DNA of 64,000 nucleotides, taken from positions 37,104-101,103 of the forward strand of contig CAZZNQ010000003.1 in NCBI GenBank assembly GCA_964655775.1, read 5' to 3'. A program made the position numbers and the translations under genes. Under the pieces are notes generated by a model, which was not told the DNA's origin, ran no database searches, and saw only the letters and a program-made list of their open reading frames with translations. This stretch comes from CAZZNQ01 sp964655775. Its GTDB lineage: Bacteria > Planctomycetota > Brocadiia > SM23-32. The first letter of the stretch is position 1. Every line of letters begins with the position of its first letter. Below, piece after piece: positions 51,840 through 60,439 of this stretch.

Positions 51840-52806
51840 CGTCGCCCCCCTGGCCCGGTGCGCAGCCGTTGTCCGGCTGCCGCCGGTAGGCGTCCAGTAT
51901 CCGCTTGACCAGCCGGTGTCGCACTATGTCCGATTCGGACAGCCTCACTATCTCGATGCCTCGCACACCTTTGAGCCGGTCCTGTGCGTCTATGAGGCCG
52001 CTCTTCTTGTCCGGCGGCAGGTCCACCTGCGTGATGTCGCCGGTGACCACCAGCTTGGCATGCGCGCCCAGTCGCGTCAAGAACGTTTTCATCTGCGCCA
52101 CCGTGCAGTTCTGGGCCTCGTCCAGGATGATGAACGATCGGTCCAGCGTCCGTCCGCGCACAAAAGCCAGCGGCAGCACCTCGATGATGTCGTTCTCGAT
52201 GTAGCGCCGCACGCGACGGGTGTCCATCAGGTCATTCAGCGCATCGTAAAGCGGCCGCAGGTAGGGGTTTACCTTGGCATACATGTCGCCCGGCAGGTAT
52301 CCGAGGCTCTCGCCGGCCTCCACGGCCGGCCTGCACAGCACAATGCGGCTCAGCACGCCGCGCCGCAGGTAGTTCAGCGCCACGGCCACGGCGAGGTAGG
52401 TCTTTCCCGTGCCGGCCGGCCCGATGCAGAACACGATGTCGTTGTCGAACATGGCCTCCACGTAGGCGGACTGCCCCCGTGTCTTCGGCTGGGTGCCGGG
52501 CCACAGCTCCTCTTCGTCCTCCACAACGACGGCCGGCAGCTCTGACGGGCTGTGCTGATAGTCGCGGATCACTCGCTCCACCTCTTCGCGCGTGATGGCG
52601 CCCCTCTGCTCGATGGTGTCTTCCATGGCCAGGAGGGCGGCCTCGCACTGCTCCACGCTACGCGTGGCTCCGGAGATGCGCAGTTCGCCCCCGCGGGCGA
52701 ACACGTCCACCTCAAACGCCTCGCGCAGGCGTTTCAGGTAGGTGTCGTGCGGCCCGAACAGGCGCACCACGTCGTCCTGGTTCCCAAGCTGTACGGTTCG
52801 TTCCAA
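51826..52806 (-). CDS. phoH: PhoH-family ATPase
   Basis: A 326-residue PhoH/YbeZ-type P-loop ATPase. An N-terminal KH-like region (about 1-75) is followed by GPAGTGKTYLA (Walker A, about 129-139) and FIILDEAQNCT (Walker B), with VVTGDITQVDLP as a sensor. Thought to act as an RNA-linked NTPase partner of YbeY, encoded two genes downstream. The stop overlaps the pgpH start by 14 nt. Confidence 0.93.
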   Translation of the reverse strand: MERTVQLGNQDDVVRLFGPHDTYLKRLREAFEVDVFARGGELRISGATRSVEQCEAALLAMEDTIEQRGAITREEVERVIRDYQHSPSELPAVVVEDEEELWPGTQPKTRGQSAYVEAMFDNDIVFCIGPAGTGKTYLAVAVALNYLRRGVLSRIVLCRPAVEAGESLGYLPGDMYAKVNPYLRPLYDALNDLMDTRRVRRYIENDIIEVLPLAFVRGRTLDRSFIILDEAQNCTVAQMKTFLTRLGAHAKLVVTGDITQVDLPPDKKSGLIDAQDRLKGVRGIEIVRLSESDIVRHRLVKRILDAYRRQPDNGCAPGQGGDDASG

Positions 52807-52812
52807 CTCGGT

Positions 52813-53727
52813 TCACCCGGGAAAGGCGGAGAAGATCATGTAGCTCACCGGCGCCGCGAACAGAACGTCGTCCAGCAGGTCCAGCATGCCGCCGGTGCCC
52901 GGCAGCAGGCTACCGGAGTCCTTGATGCCGGCCTCACGTTTGAGCAGGCTGGCCGCCAGGTCTCCCAGTATGCCTGCGACGCCGACCGCCGCGCCGAACA
53001 CGAGCGCCGCCGCGCCGGACAGCACGCCCCAACTGGACATCCCCAGAGCGTACGCCACCAGCCCGCTGGAAACAACCGCTGCCACTGCGCCCGCCCAGGT
53101 CTTGCCGGGGCTCACCTTCGGGCTCATCTTCCGCCGGCCAAACCAGGAGCCGATGAAGTAGGCGCCGGTCGAGCCCGCCTTGCAGACGATGACGACGGTG
53201 AGGACGCCGGCCACTCCGTGGCCAAGCCGCACGGCGGTCAGGAATCCCAGCAGCAGCGGCACGTAAACCAGCCCCGCCGCCGTCGCCGAGACGGCGGCGA
53301 GCGCACCCTCGATTCGCTCCGTCAGTATCCTCTCGGTGAAGGCCGCCATCACCGACACGCATAGGATCACCGAAGCCAGCAGCCAGGGGCTGGGCGTCGC
53401 CGCCGAAGCCCAACCGGACCACTGTGCCACGAACAACGCCGCGCCGCCGAGGACCAGCGCCGGCCTATGTACTTCGGCGCCGGCCCTTCGCGCGATGCGG
53501 GCGAACTCGTCCATGCCTATCGCCACCAACGCCGCACCGACGGCCGCGAACACATAGCCTTGCGGCCAGTTGGCATCCAGCGCGGTCAGCAGGGAAAACG
53601 CCAGCACCAGGCCCGCTCCAATCAGTGTCCGCTTCCACATGGAGACCCGCCGAGGTGGCTCCGCCGGCTGCTCTGCTTCGGGCTGCCCGGACGGTGCGGA
53701 ATCAATTTCCTGGCTGTCCGGACTCAT
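52813..53727 (-). CDS. cdsA: Phosphatidate cytidylyltransferase
   Basis: A 304-residue membrane protein with about eight helices after a Pro/Glu-rich cytoplasmic start. KREAGIKDSGSLLPGTGGMLDLLDDVLFAAP is the CdsA signature with its metal-binding Asp residues; the usual HGG is TGG here and DR is DLL/DD, a mild divergence. Makes CDP-diacylglycerol for phospholipid synthesis. Overlaps uppS by 4 nt (ATGA). Confidence 0.92.
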   Translation of the reverse strand: MSPDSQEIDSAPSGQPEAEQPAEPPRRVSMWKRTLIGAGLVLAFSLLTALDANWPQGYVFAAVGAALVAIGMDEFARIARRAGAEVHRPALVLGGAALFVAQWSGWASAATPSPWLLASVILCVSVMAAFTERILTERIEGALAAVSATAAGLVYVPLLLGFLTAVRLGHGVAGVLTVVIVCKAGSTGAYFIGSWFGRRKMSPKVSPGKTWAGAVAAVVSSGLVAYALGMSSWGVLSGAAALVFGAAVGVAGILGDLAASLLKREAGIKDSGSLLPGTGGMLDLLDDVLFAAPVSYMIFSAFPG

Positions 53728-54473
53728 TGGGCATCCTCGGAAGGGACGGGGGCGGCGTCGGGCACAGCCCCGAATCGTCTGTGCCTGTGGCCATAGTCCT
53801 GCAGCGCCAGCATAAGCTCCCCTTCGTCGAAGTCGGGCCAGAGTGTGTCCGTAACGTAAAGCTCCGTATACGAGAGCTGCCAGAGCAGGAAGTTGCTGAT
53901 GCGTTTCTCGCCGGCGGTGCGGATCAGAAGGTCCGGATCGGGCATGCCCGCCGTGTAGAGCCGCGCTGCAACGGCGTCCTCGTCCACCTCTTCGGGCACC
54001 AGCCGCCCGCTCTGCACATCCTCGGCAATCCGCCGCGCGGCCTGTGCTATTTCGCGGTGCGATCCGTAGTTGAGGGCCAGAACCAATGTCATGGCCTCGT
54101 TCGCGGCCGTCACTTTCATCGTGCGCGCCAGTTCGCGCTGAACCCCGACGGGCAGCCCTCCCACCTCGCCGATCACCTTGAGGCGCACGCCCGTTTCGAC
54201 GAATTCATCGCGCCGTTCCCGCAGGAACTTGCGGAGCTGCGACATCAGGAATCGTACCTCGGACTTGGGCCGTTTCCAGTTCTCGGTGCTGAACGCGAAA
54301 AGAGTCAGCAGCGGGATCCCCAGGTCCGCGCAGCGGCGCACGACTTTGTCCGCGCTCTCCGCGCCGGACATGTGCCCTTCGGTGCGGGGCAGGCCCCGTT
54401 TCTGCGCCCACCGTCCGTTGCCGTCCATGATGATGGCCACGTGCGTGGGCATCTTGTTCGGCGGCTCATTCAT
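53724..54473 (-). CDS. uppS: Undecaprenyl diphosphate synthase (cis-prenyltransferase)
   Basis: A 249-residue UppS. IIMDGNGRWAQKRG has the catalytic Asp and phosphate-binding Arg; FAFSTENWKRP is region III; PDPDLLIRTAGEKRISNFLLWQLSYTELY is the conserved C-terminal homodimer and IPP-binding signature. Makes the C55 lipid carrier for peptidoglycan and LPS. Overlaps purA by 8 nt and cdsA by 4 nt. Confidence 0.96.
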   Translation of the reverse strand: MNEPPNKMPTHVAIIMDGNGRWAQKRGLPRTEGHMSGAESADKVVRRCADLGIPLLTLFAFSTENWKRPKSEVRFLMSQLRKFLRERRDEFVETGVRLKVIGEVGGLPVGVQRELARTMKVTAANEAMTLVLALNYGSHREIAQAARRIAEDVQSGRLVPEEVDEDAVAARLYTAGMPDPDLLIRTAGEKRISNFLLWQLSYTELYVTDTLWPDFDEGELMLALQDYGHRHRRFGAVPDAAPVPSEDAQ

Positions 54474-55767
54474 CCGACTGGCGCTCGATTGCCTGACTTC
54501 GATTGGGGCCGACCGACACGAACTCCACCCGCGCGCCGGCGATCTCCTCGACGCGCTTCAGGTAGCCGCGGGCCTCCGTGGGCAGGTCGCCCCAGTTCCT
54601 TACGGACGAGATGTCGCACTGCCACCCGGGAAGCTCCTCGTAGACCGGCTCCACCCGCTCCAGCAGCCGCGAGTTGGCGGGGAAAGACTCAAGAACACGC
54701 CCGTCCACGCGGTAGCCGGTGCATATCTTGATGGTCTCGAAGGCGCCGAGCACGTCCAGCACGGAGACGGCCATGGTGGTGGTGCCGCTGAGGCCGGCCG
54801 TGTAGCGCAGGGCCACCCCGTCCAGCCATCCGCAGCGGCGGCGGCGTCCCGTGGTGGCGCCGTATTCGCGCCCGCCGTGGTCCTCGATGGTAGTGCGGAT
54901 CGTCTCTCCCACCTCGTTGTCCTGTTCCGTGGGGAACGGTCCGGCCCCCACGCGGGAGCAGTACGCCTTGGCCAGCCCCATCACTCGGTCTATCTTCGTG
55001 GGCGGCAGGCCGCTGCCGCAGGTGGCGCCGGCTATGACCTGGCTGCTTGTTACGAACGGATACGTGCCGAAATCGATGTCCAGCAGGCTGCCCTGTGCGC
55101 CCTCCAGCAGGATATTCTTCTCGTTCGCAACGGCGTCCAGAACGATGGGGACAGTGTCCTGCACGAACGGCTTCAACTGCCGGGCGTATTCGCTGTACTC
55201 CTCGTACACCTCGTCCACGTCCAGCGGATCGGCGTCGTACACCTTTTCCAGCATCAGGTTGCAGGTCTCCATCGCCGCCTGCAGCCGCTCGCGGAACAGG
55301 TCGGGGTCCACGAACTCGGCGAACCGAATGCCGCTCCGTGACGCCTTGTCCGCGTAGCAGGGGCCTATGCCGCTGCCGGTTGTGCCGATGCGGTCGCCGC
55401 CCAGCCATCGCTCGCGCGCGGCGTCCAGGGCCTTGTGATGGGGCAGCACCAGGTGGGCGCGGTCACTCACGGCCAGGTTGCCCGCCACCGCGATGCCCCG
55501 GTCTTCCAGACCGCGGATCTCTTCCAGGAGGCCCTTGGGGTCGACGACCATGCCGTTCCCCATCACGCACGGCATGCCCTCTCGCAGTATGCCGCTGGGG
55601 ATCAGGTGCAGCACGAACTCCTCGTCGCCGATCTGCACCGTGTGCCCGGCGTTGGCTCCACCCTGGAACCGCACGACCAGGTCGAATCTTTCGGAGAGGG
55701 CATCGATGGCCTTGCCTTTGCCTTCGTCTCCCCACTGGAGGCCGATCAGCAGCAGTGTCTCGCCCAT
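54466..55767 (-). CDS. purA: Adenylosuccinate synthetase
   Basis: A 433-residue PurA. IGLQWGDEGKGKAIDAL is the N-terminal GTP loop with catalytic Asp; GGANAGHTV supplies the His; GTTGSGIGPCYADKASR, LLEGAQGSLLDIDFGTYPFVT and TTGRRRRCGWLD follow in order. It converts IMP and Asp to adenylosuccinate. AGGAG is 6 nt before ATG 55767. First gene of the eight-gene operon, with a leader of about 280 nt. Confidence 0.97.
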   Translation of the reverse strand: MGETLLLIGLQWGDEGKGKAIDALSERFDLVVRFQGGANAGHTVQIGDEEFVLHLIPSGILREGMPCVMGNGMVVDPKGLLEEIRGLEDRGIAVAGNLAVSDRAHLVLPHHKALDAARERWLGGDRIGTTGSGIGPCYADKASRSGIRFAEFVDPDLFRERLQAAMETCNLMLEKVYDADPLDVDEVYEEYSEYARQLKPFVQDTVPIVLDAVANEKNILLEGAQGSLLDIDFGTYPFVTSSQVIAGATCGSGLPPTKIDRVMGLAKAYCSRVGAGPFPTEQDNEVGETIRTTIEDHGGREYGATTGRRRRCGWLDGVALRYTAGLSGTTTMAVSVLDVLGAFETIKICTGYRVDGRVLESFPANSRLLERVEPVYEELPGWQCDISSVRNWGDLPTEARGYLKRVEEIAGARVEFVSVGPNRSQAIERQSDE

Positions 55768-56047
55768 CTGGAACTCCTCTTCACAAAAAAAGACGATCCG
55801 CACTTCTACGCCGTCCCGAGCGACCGTTTCAGACGCCGCCGCCGCCGGGCACGCCGCGCACGCAGAATCGTCCCGTCAGTAGTTTCAAGATCTGGATTTC
55901 CGGCCGCCTTCGCTTCGCACACGCGAACTTCGGCAGCCGCCGTTGATTGGGAATCGGGGCGGGAAGCCACGGCGCCACACGAAGCCGTCTCTCTCGATCT
56001 GCCCCAGGGGTCACCGCTCTCACAACCATACCGGTCGCTCCAGCTTC
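55768..56047 (-). other. Long untranslated leader of purA
   Basis: From the promoter at 56054-56082 to the purA ATG there are about 280 nt. I see no purine riboswitch core or recognisable structured RNA. A 66-codon open frame (55829-56029, minus) and a 38-codon GTG frame (55806-55922, minus) ending in an Arg-rich tail are present, but neither has a good ribosome-binding site. Confidence 0.35.
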
Positions 56048-56053
56048 CTTAGC

Positions 56054-56082
56054 ATTATACGGGATGCCCGGCGGGGCGTCAA
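56054..56082 (-). promoter_or_regulatory. Near-consensus sigma70 promoter of the purA operon
   Basis: On the minus strand, TTGACG (plus 56077-56082), a 17-bp spacer and TATAAT (plus 56054-56059). It scores 11/12 against the consensus, among the strongest promoters in the window. Confidence 0.75.
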
Positions 56083-56104
56083 CCCCGGCGTGTGGGCGAA
56101 ACAG

Positions 56105-56128
56105 TTGTCACAAATGCCTTTGTGGCAA
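56105..56128 (-). terminator. Ten-bp stem-loop after the tandem kinase gene
   Basis: TTGTCACAAA (56105-56114) pairs with TTTGTGGCAA (56119-56128) around TGCC, with one G-U pair. It starts 5 nt after the kinase stop. The following U tract (TGTTT) is weak, so termination efficiency is uncertain; it separates this operon from the purA promoter. Confidence 0.5.
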
Positions 56129-56132
56129 TACC

Positions 56133-57839
56133 TTACGTGCCTTCACGTCGTCGGTCGGCTTCCTCCCTCCACACGGCACGGCGCGAAAGGCTCAGGCGGT
56201 ATACCTCGCGCGCGGCACGCAATCGCTCGCCGGATGTCCAGCCGGTCCCGGTGCAGCGCCGCAGGCATCTCAGCCGGTCCAGCAAGGTTATGCACGCCGG
56301 GACGCCCGCATTCAGACGGGCCAGTGCCTTGACCCAGTCGCGGCGGCTCCAGGAGCGGCCGAAGCGGATCCTATCCAGGTCCACCAGCCACAGCCGATAG
56401 CCGTCTTCCTCCCGCTGGACAAGGACGTTTGTGGGCTTTGTGTCCGGATGGTAGACCTCCTCGGCCGCCATCCGGTTCAGCAGGTCGGCAACGGCACGAC
56501 CCAGTTTTGTTCTGTCGTTCTGCGAGATATCATGCGACCGCAGGTACTCGTACAGGTCGCCCTCGTCCGGCAGGGCCTCGGTGAGCAGATAGTCGGCCCG
56601 ACCGCAGAGCTTGGACCGGCTCTCGAGCAGGGCCAGTGGGCGCGCGGCGGGCAGTTCACGAACGTCGAAGCCGCGAGCGGCGATCCATGCCGACCGCGCC
56701 CGGCTGCGCGGACGCAGGGCGTCTTTGATCCGCTCGGGAAACGTCCTGCGTAAGAACGCCTTCGCGCAGACGGTGCTCGGTTCGGCCTCCTCGGACGGGC
56801 GGGGCTGGTCGCTGGTGAACGGCGGCACGCGTTCGGCGTGGACGATGGTGACCTGGGTGCGATGCCCGTCGCGCATGACCTCGGCGCCCGATCCCTTGCC
56901 GGTCATCGCCGCCCGGTGTCGGCCAACTGCCTCCAGCGCGTCGACGGTGGAGAAGTCACGGCGGCGGTGTACGACGAAACCGTCGGCGCGGCCCGAGGTG
57001 AAGAGCGAACTCTCGACGAGACATCGCCGCGTGCGGCTGCGCATGTGGATGCGGTGAAGGCGGTCGCGCTCGCGCCCGGCGCGTCGGCGTAGTTCCTCCA
57101 CGCTCCACGGGATATCCCCGCGCATGAATCCGGCGAACACCTCCAGGAATCCGGCATCGTCGCGGGGCGTGATGCCGTACTGCTCCGCGGACAGCATGAA
57201 CATGCCCAGCATGCGCAGCAGCCCGCGTCGACCCGGGCGGCGGAGTCGGATGCTGTGGTGGTCGAGGATGTAAACGAGGCCGCCGGCCAGTCCCTCGTCT
57301 TGCGCGAGGATATTCTCGACGTGGTAGTCGCGATGGTAGAAGCCGGAGCGAACGAGACGGGCCGTCATCGCGGCGGTTGCATGGAGAGCGTGCCCGGCAT
57401 CCGTTTCGCTCGCGAGGAATGTGGCCAGCGGACGCGCACCTGCGATCTCCCGGCTGACCAACCAGCCCTCCGTGGGCAGGAGGAACGAGCGCCGCACGGC
57501 GATGGCGAGCACGTCGGCCGTAGGGATGTCGGCTGCCTGCATGGCACGGCAGACGCGCCATTCCACCGCCGGTTTGGTGGGCACAAGCAGGTGCTTCAGG
57601 CGCTCGCGCGCCTTGCGGAACTTGAACCGCTTGACGTACAGGCCCGGGCCGTTCGGCTCGTCGGGGTCGGGCATGCGCATGACGGTGCGCACCGTGTTGT
57701 CCTTGACCACGTCCAGGTGCGGTCCTGTCGCCGCCCGGCGGACGGAACCCAGGTCCAGGTGCGCGATGCCGCTTTCGAAGCCGCGGACCGTGCGCCAACG
57801 CAGGCCGTGAGCCCGGATATTGCGTGTTCCGCGCGTCAA
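56133..57839 (-). CDS. Tandem LPS (Kdo/WaaP-like) kinase, two kinase domains in one chain
   Basis: A 568-residue protein made of two protein-kinase-like domains of the lipopolysaccharide kinase (Kdo/WaaP) type. The first (about 60-300) has YHRDYHVENIL as catalytic loop and YILDHHSIRL at the DFG-like position. The second (about 320-560) has VYHPDTKPTNVLV and LWLVDLDRIRFG. In the second loop, HRD is replaced by HPD but the Asp and Asn remain. It probably phosphorylates LPS core sugars at the inner membrane. The TTG start at 57839 has GGAGG 4 nt upstream and no better start exists nearby. It lies 31 nt after the isomerase gene. Confidence 0.8.
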   Translation of the reverse strand: MTRGTRNIRAHGLRWRTVRGFESGIAHLDLGSVRRAATGPHLDVVKDNTVRTVMRMPDPDEPNGPGLYVKRFKFRKARERLKHLLVPTKPAVEWRVCRAMQAADIPTADVLAIAVRRSFLLPTEGWLVSREIAGARPLATFLASETDAGHALHATAAMTARLVRSGFYHRDYHVENILAQDEGLAGGLVYILDHHSIRLRRPGRRGLLRMLGMFMLSAEQYGITPRDDAGFLEVFAGFMRGDIPWSVEELRRRAGRERDRLHRIHMRSRTRRCLVESSLFTSGRADGFVVHRRRDFSTVDALEAVGRHRAAMTGKGSGAEVMRDGHRTQVTIVHAERVPPFTSDQPRPSEEAEPSTVCAKAFLRRTFPERIKDALRPRSRARSAWIAARGFDVRELPAARPLALLESRSKLCGRADYLLTEALPDEGDLYEYLRSHDISQNDRTKLGRAVADLLNRMAAEEVYHPDTKPTNVLVQREEDGYRLWLVDLDRIRFGRSWSRRDWVKALARLNAGVPACITLLDRLRCLRRCTGTGWTSGERLRAAREVYRLSLSRRAVWREEADRRREGT

Positions 57840-57870
57840 GCCGCCTCCGCTTCGCTTCGGGTCGCGCGAA

Positions 57871-59370
57871 TCAGCCCACCTGCTCCCAGATCGGTCTGGG
57901 CCGGCCCTGCCCGGCAGGGCCGAGGATCACGGGCCGGATGCCGGCGATCTCGCAGAGCATGGCCAGCGCGTTCACCCGATCGCCCGGCACGCCCTGCGCG
58001 TGGTTGGCCGGGAAGACATTGAGGAACTCCTCGAACGTGCAGTCCAGCTTCGCCCAGACGTGTGGCCAGGTGGGATCGGTCTGCTGCTTCAGGCTGCTGC
58101 TGGTCTCCTCGTCGAGCTCCACCGATTCGCCGGGCACGATGACCATGAACGGCTTGTCGTCCCAGACGCCCAGCCGGGCGAACGTCATCGGCCCCGGCGC
58201 GGCGTCGAACTCGACGGACGCTCCGCCCGCCTTGAAGTAGAACTCAAGCGCCGGGTGCAATGTGATCTTCTTGAAGTTCTCGGCCGGATCGAAGCTCTGC
58301 GCCGCGTACCAGCTTGCGTGATTGCCACTGTTGCACCAGTCCCACAGGTCACGGTCCGGATGGTAGAGGCGCACGTCCATGAACAGCGACGGCAGCCCGC
58401 CGGTAACGTACTTGAGGAGCTGCATCGTGACGGCCGCCGCGCTGTCCGCCTCGGTCGCGCAGACGCACGGCTCCTTCTCGCCGTTCCAGTCGTAGGGATC
58501 GTTCATCAGCATCTCGGGCAAATCGCCCAGGCAGACGTGCTCGGTCAGCTCGCGCTGACCCTTCAGGCCGCAGAAGTCGAAGCCCTTCTCCTCATTCACC
58601 GCCTTCATGGCGCAGTAGAGGCGGAGCTGGGTCTTCAGCGTCTCGGGTGTGAGCATGTGGCCGTCGTAGAGAATGCGGTCGCCGAGCAGGCCCTCCAGCC
58701 ATTCGAGCCCGTTCTCGACTTCGGCCTCCTCGACTTCGTTCTCCATCGCCTTCATAAGCCAGAGCTGGTCCACCTGCCGCACGGTGACTCCCAGCGATTT
58801 GAGCATCGCCGTCAGGTGGAAGTAGCCGGTCTCCATCCCCATGCTGTGCCCGCCGTACATGCCGTATACTTCGTTGCGGATGGTGGTCACGGCCTGGGCG
58901 GCGCGCACCCAGTCGGCGACCTGCGCCTGGAGCGCCTCGTCGTCCATCTCGCCCACGATGCGGTGCGTGCGCACGCCCGCCTGTCGCAGCGCGCCGTCGG
59001 TCGCCAGCAGTCCCACGTTGCCGGGGTACTTGCCGTTGTTGTTCGAGAGGCTCAGGATCGGCACGTCGCGGCCCAGCGTGTTCACGAAGGGCCAGACCAG
59101 GAAGGGGAAGTTCCACACGTTGTAGCACATGATCACGGACCGGCAGCCGGCGCGCCGCAGCTCTTCGCCGACCTGCTGGGCGACGCGCACGCCGGTGATG
59201 GTGCGGCTGGCGGTGACGATCTCCGGCGAGGTGCCGTCCACGTTCCGCAGACGCCGTCGAATGACGTCCGCCCACTTCCGCACCACTTCCATGTTGGCGT
59301 CGCTGTTCTCGCGCCAGACGTGCGGACGCTCGTCGTTCAGCATTGCGATGCCGACCGGTGTCGTTCTCAT
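57871..59370 (-). CDS. L-fucose/L-arabinose isomerase-family protein
   Basis: A 499-residue protein of the L-fucose / L-arabinose isomerase superfamily. The three-domain pattern and the LSNNNGKYPGNVGLLATDGALRQAG, EVYGMYGGHSMGMETGYF and CATEADSAAAVTMQLL (acidic metal ligand) segments fit. It would interconvert an aldose and ketose released from glycans, consistent with the glycan-degrading genes in the first half of the window. AAAGGCG precedes ATG 59370. The predicted promoter at 59428-59456 excludes the longer frame beginning at 59502. The substrate may differ from fucose. Confidence 0.8.
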   Translation of the reverse strand: MRTTPVGIAMLNDERPHVWRENSDANMEVVRKWADVIRRRLRNVDGTSPEIVTASRTITGVRVAQQVGEELRRAGCRSVIMCYNVWNFPFLVWPFVNTLGRDVPILSLSNNNGKYPGNVGLLATDGALRQAGVRTHRIVGEMDDEALQAQVADWVRAAQAVTTIRNEVYGMYGGHSMGMETGYFHLTAMLKSLGVTVRQVDQLWLMKAMENEVEEAEVENGLEWLEGLLGDRILYDGHMLTPETLKTQLRLYCAMKAVNEEKGFDFCGLKGQRELTEHVCLGDLPEMLMNDPYDWNGEKEPCVCATEADSAAAVTMQLLKYVTGGLPSLFMDVRLYHPDRDLWDWCNSGNHASWYAAQSFDPAENFKKITLHPALEFYFKAGGASVEFDAAPGPMTFARLGVWDDKPFMVIVPGESVELDEETSSSLKQQTDPTWPHVWAKLDCTFEEFLNVFPANHAQGVPGDRVNALAMLCEIAGIRPVILGPAGQGRPRPIWEQVG

Positions 59371-59427
59371 CTCGTTCGCCTTTCCGCTCTGCCGTTCAGT
59401 TCCCGGAAGTCCGTCCCCGCCGGTCCA

Positions 59428-59456
59428 AATATGCACTGCGAAGGAGTCATTATCAA
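59428..59456 (-). promoter_or_regulatory. Predicted promoter of the isomerase-kinase operon
   Basis: On the minus strand, TTGATA (plus 59451-59456, 5/6), a 17-bp spacer and CATATT (plus 59428-59433, 4/6). It is about 58 bp before the isomerase ATG and back to back with the V-ATPase operon promoter. Confidence 0.5.
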
Positions 59457-59511
59457 ATGTAATCCCGACACGGCCGGCGCTCAACCTCTTGCGGGGCTCC
59501 ATGCTCGGATG

Positions 59512-59541
59512 TTGACAGCCCGCCGCAGCGTGTCTTATATT
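59512..59541 (+). promoter_or_regulatory. Predicted promoter of the EIIA/V-ATPase operon
   Basis: TTGACA (6/6) at 59512-59517, an 18-bp spacer and TATATT (5/6) at 59536-59541. The leader to the EIIA ATG is about 50 nt. Confidence 0.65.
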
Positions 59542-59598
59542 TCAGGAATCACCCATGCTGCATCCATCTTTCCCGAAAACGACGCGGCGGGCGTTCGT

Positions 59599-60060
59599 AT
59601 GGATCTTGCCACGCTTATCACCAAACAGGTCGTGAAGGTGCCCCTGGAGGCCTTCGACAAGGAGGAGGCCATCGCCGAGCTCGTGGAGGTGCTGGTCAGG
59701 GACGGCCAGATTGAGGACCGCGAGGGGGCGCTGGATGCGCTCTACGCCCGCGAAGACAAAGGCAGCACGGGCATCGGCGGCGGGGTGGCCATCCCCCATA
59801 CTAAGCGCCCCGACGTGGACGGAGTGGCCCTCGCCGCGGGCGTGAGCCGCGACGGTGTCGAGTTCGACGCCGCCGACGGCGAGCTGGTCTACCTGGTGTT
59901 CTTGGTCATCGCCGAGGAGCACAAGCCCGGCCCGAACGTGGAGGTCCTGGCCGAGATAGGGAACATGATGCAGGTGCCGGGCCTGTACCGGAAGCTCGTC
60001 GAATCCGAGAGCGCCGAGGAATTCGTCGGCGCCGTGCGCGAAGTGCGGGACGAAGTGTGA
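59599..60060 (+). CDS. PTS EIIA domain protein (fructose/Ntr type)
   Basis: A 153-residue stand-alone EIIA2 domain. STGIGGGVAIPHTKRP has the phosphorylatable His (near 67), and LVYLVFLVIAEEHKPGPNVEVLAEI matches the conserved core strand and helix, with usual family length. No EIIB/EIIC or HPr is nearby, so a regulatory (EIIANtr-like) role is more likely than sugar uptake. Its stop overlaps the GTG of the next V-ATPase gene (GTGA), so the two are translationally coupled. The ribosome site is weak, and the start at 59599 rests on family length. Confidence 0.85.
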   Translation: MDLATLITKQVVKVPLEAFDKEEAIAELVEVLVRDGQIEDREGALDALYAREDKGSTGIGGGVAIPHTKRPDVDGVALAAGVSRDGVEFDAADGELVYLVFLVIAEEHKPGPNVEVLAEIGNMMQVPGLYRKLVESESAEEFVGAVREVRDEV

Positions 60061-60383
60061 GCGACCTGGTAGACAACCTTCTGGCCGTGGAGCGAAGGGC
60101 GCGCCGCATCATCGCCGACGCCGAGAAGGAAGCGGCGCAGCTGAAAGAGAAGGCCCATGACGATGCGCGCCGGAAGATAGCGGCCGCTCAGAAACAGGCC
60201 CGAGCCGACGCCGATAAGGTGCTGGAGGACGCGCGCCGGGGGATCGAGGAACAGCGCGCCGACCGCCTGCAACAGGAACGCGAGAAGCTGCCGTCGCCGG
60301 ACGAAGTGGACGAACGGAAGCTGCGGACGGCGATTGACTTCGCCTACAACGTGGTCGCTTACGGCGATGAACGCGAGGATTAG
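60057..60383 (+). CDS. V-type ATPase subunit G/H-like coiled-coil protein
   Basis: A 108-residue, highly charged, Ala/Glu/Lys/Arg-rich protein predicted to be one long coiled coil (about 5-85), ending in a short IDFAYNVVAYGD tail. Position as first V-ATPase gene and composition fit the peripheral stalk subunit G/H of V/A-type ATPases. The GTG start overlaps the EIIA stop by 4 nt. Sequence alone is not diagnostic, but the context is strong. Confidence 0.75.
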   Translation: MSDLVDNLLAVERRARRIIADAEKEAAQLKEKAHDDARRKIAAAQKQARADADKVLEDARRGIEEQRADRLQQEREKLPSPDEVDERKLRTAIDFAYNVVAYGDERED

Positions 60384-60439
60384 CCGTCGCCTCCCGGCCC
60401 TTTCGGACAGTTCGGCGTGGCAGCAGCGGACTCTCAACC

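Noticed and set aside
49875..51908. Long plus-strand open frame antisense to pgpH and phoH
   Set aside because: It is Arg/Gln/His-rich shadow sequence of two well-identified minus-strand genes, with no recognisable domain.
57820..59598. Long plus-strand open frame antisense to the isomerase and running into EIIA
   Set aside because: It mirrors the minus-strand isomerase codon pattern (high-GC shadow frame), has no family features, and the EIIA promoter lies inside it.
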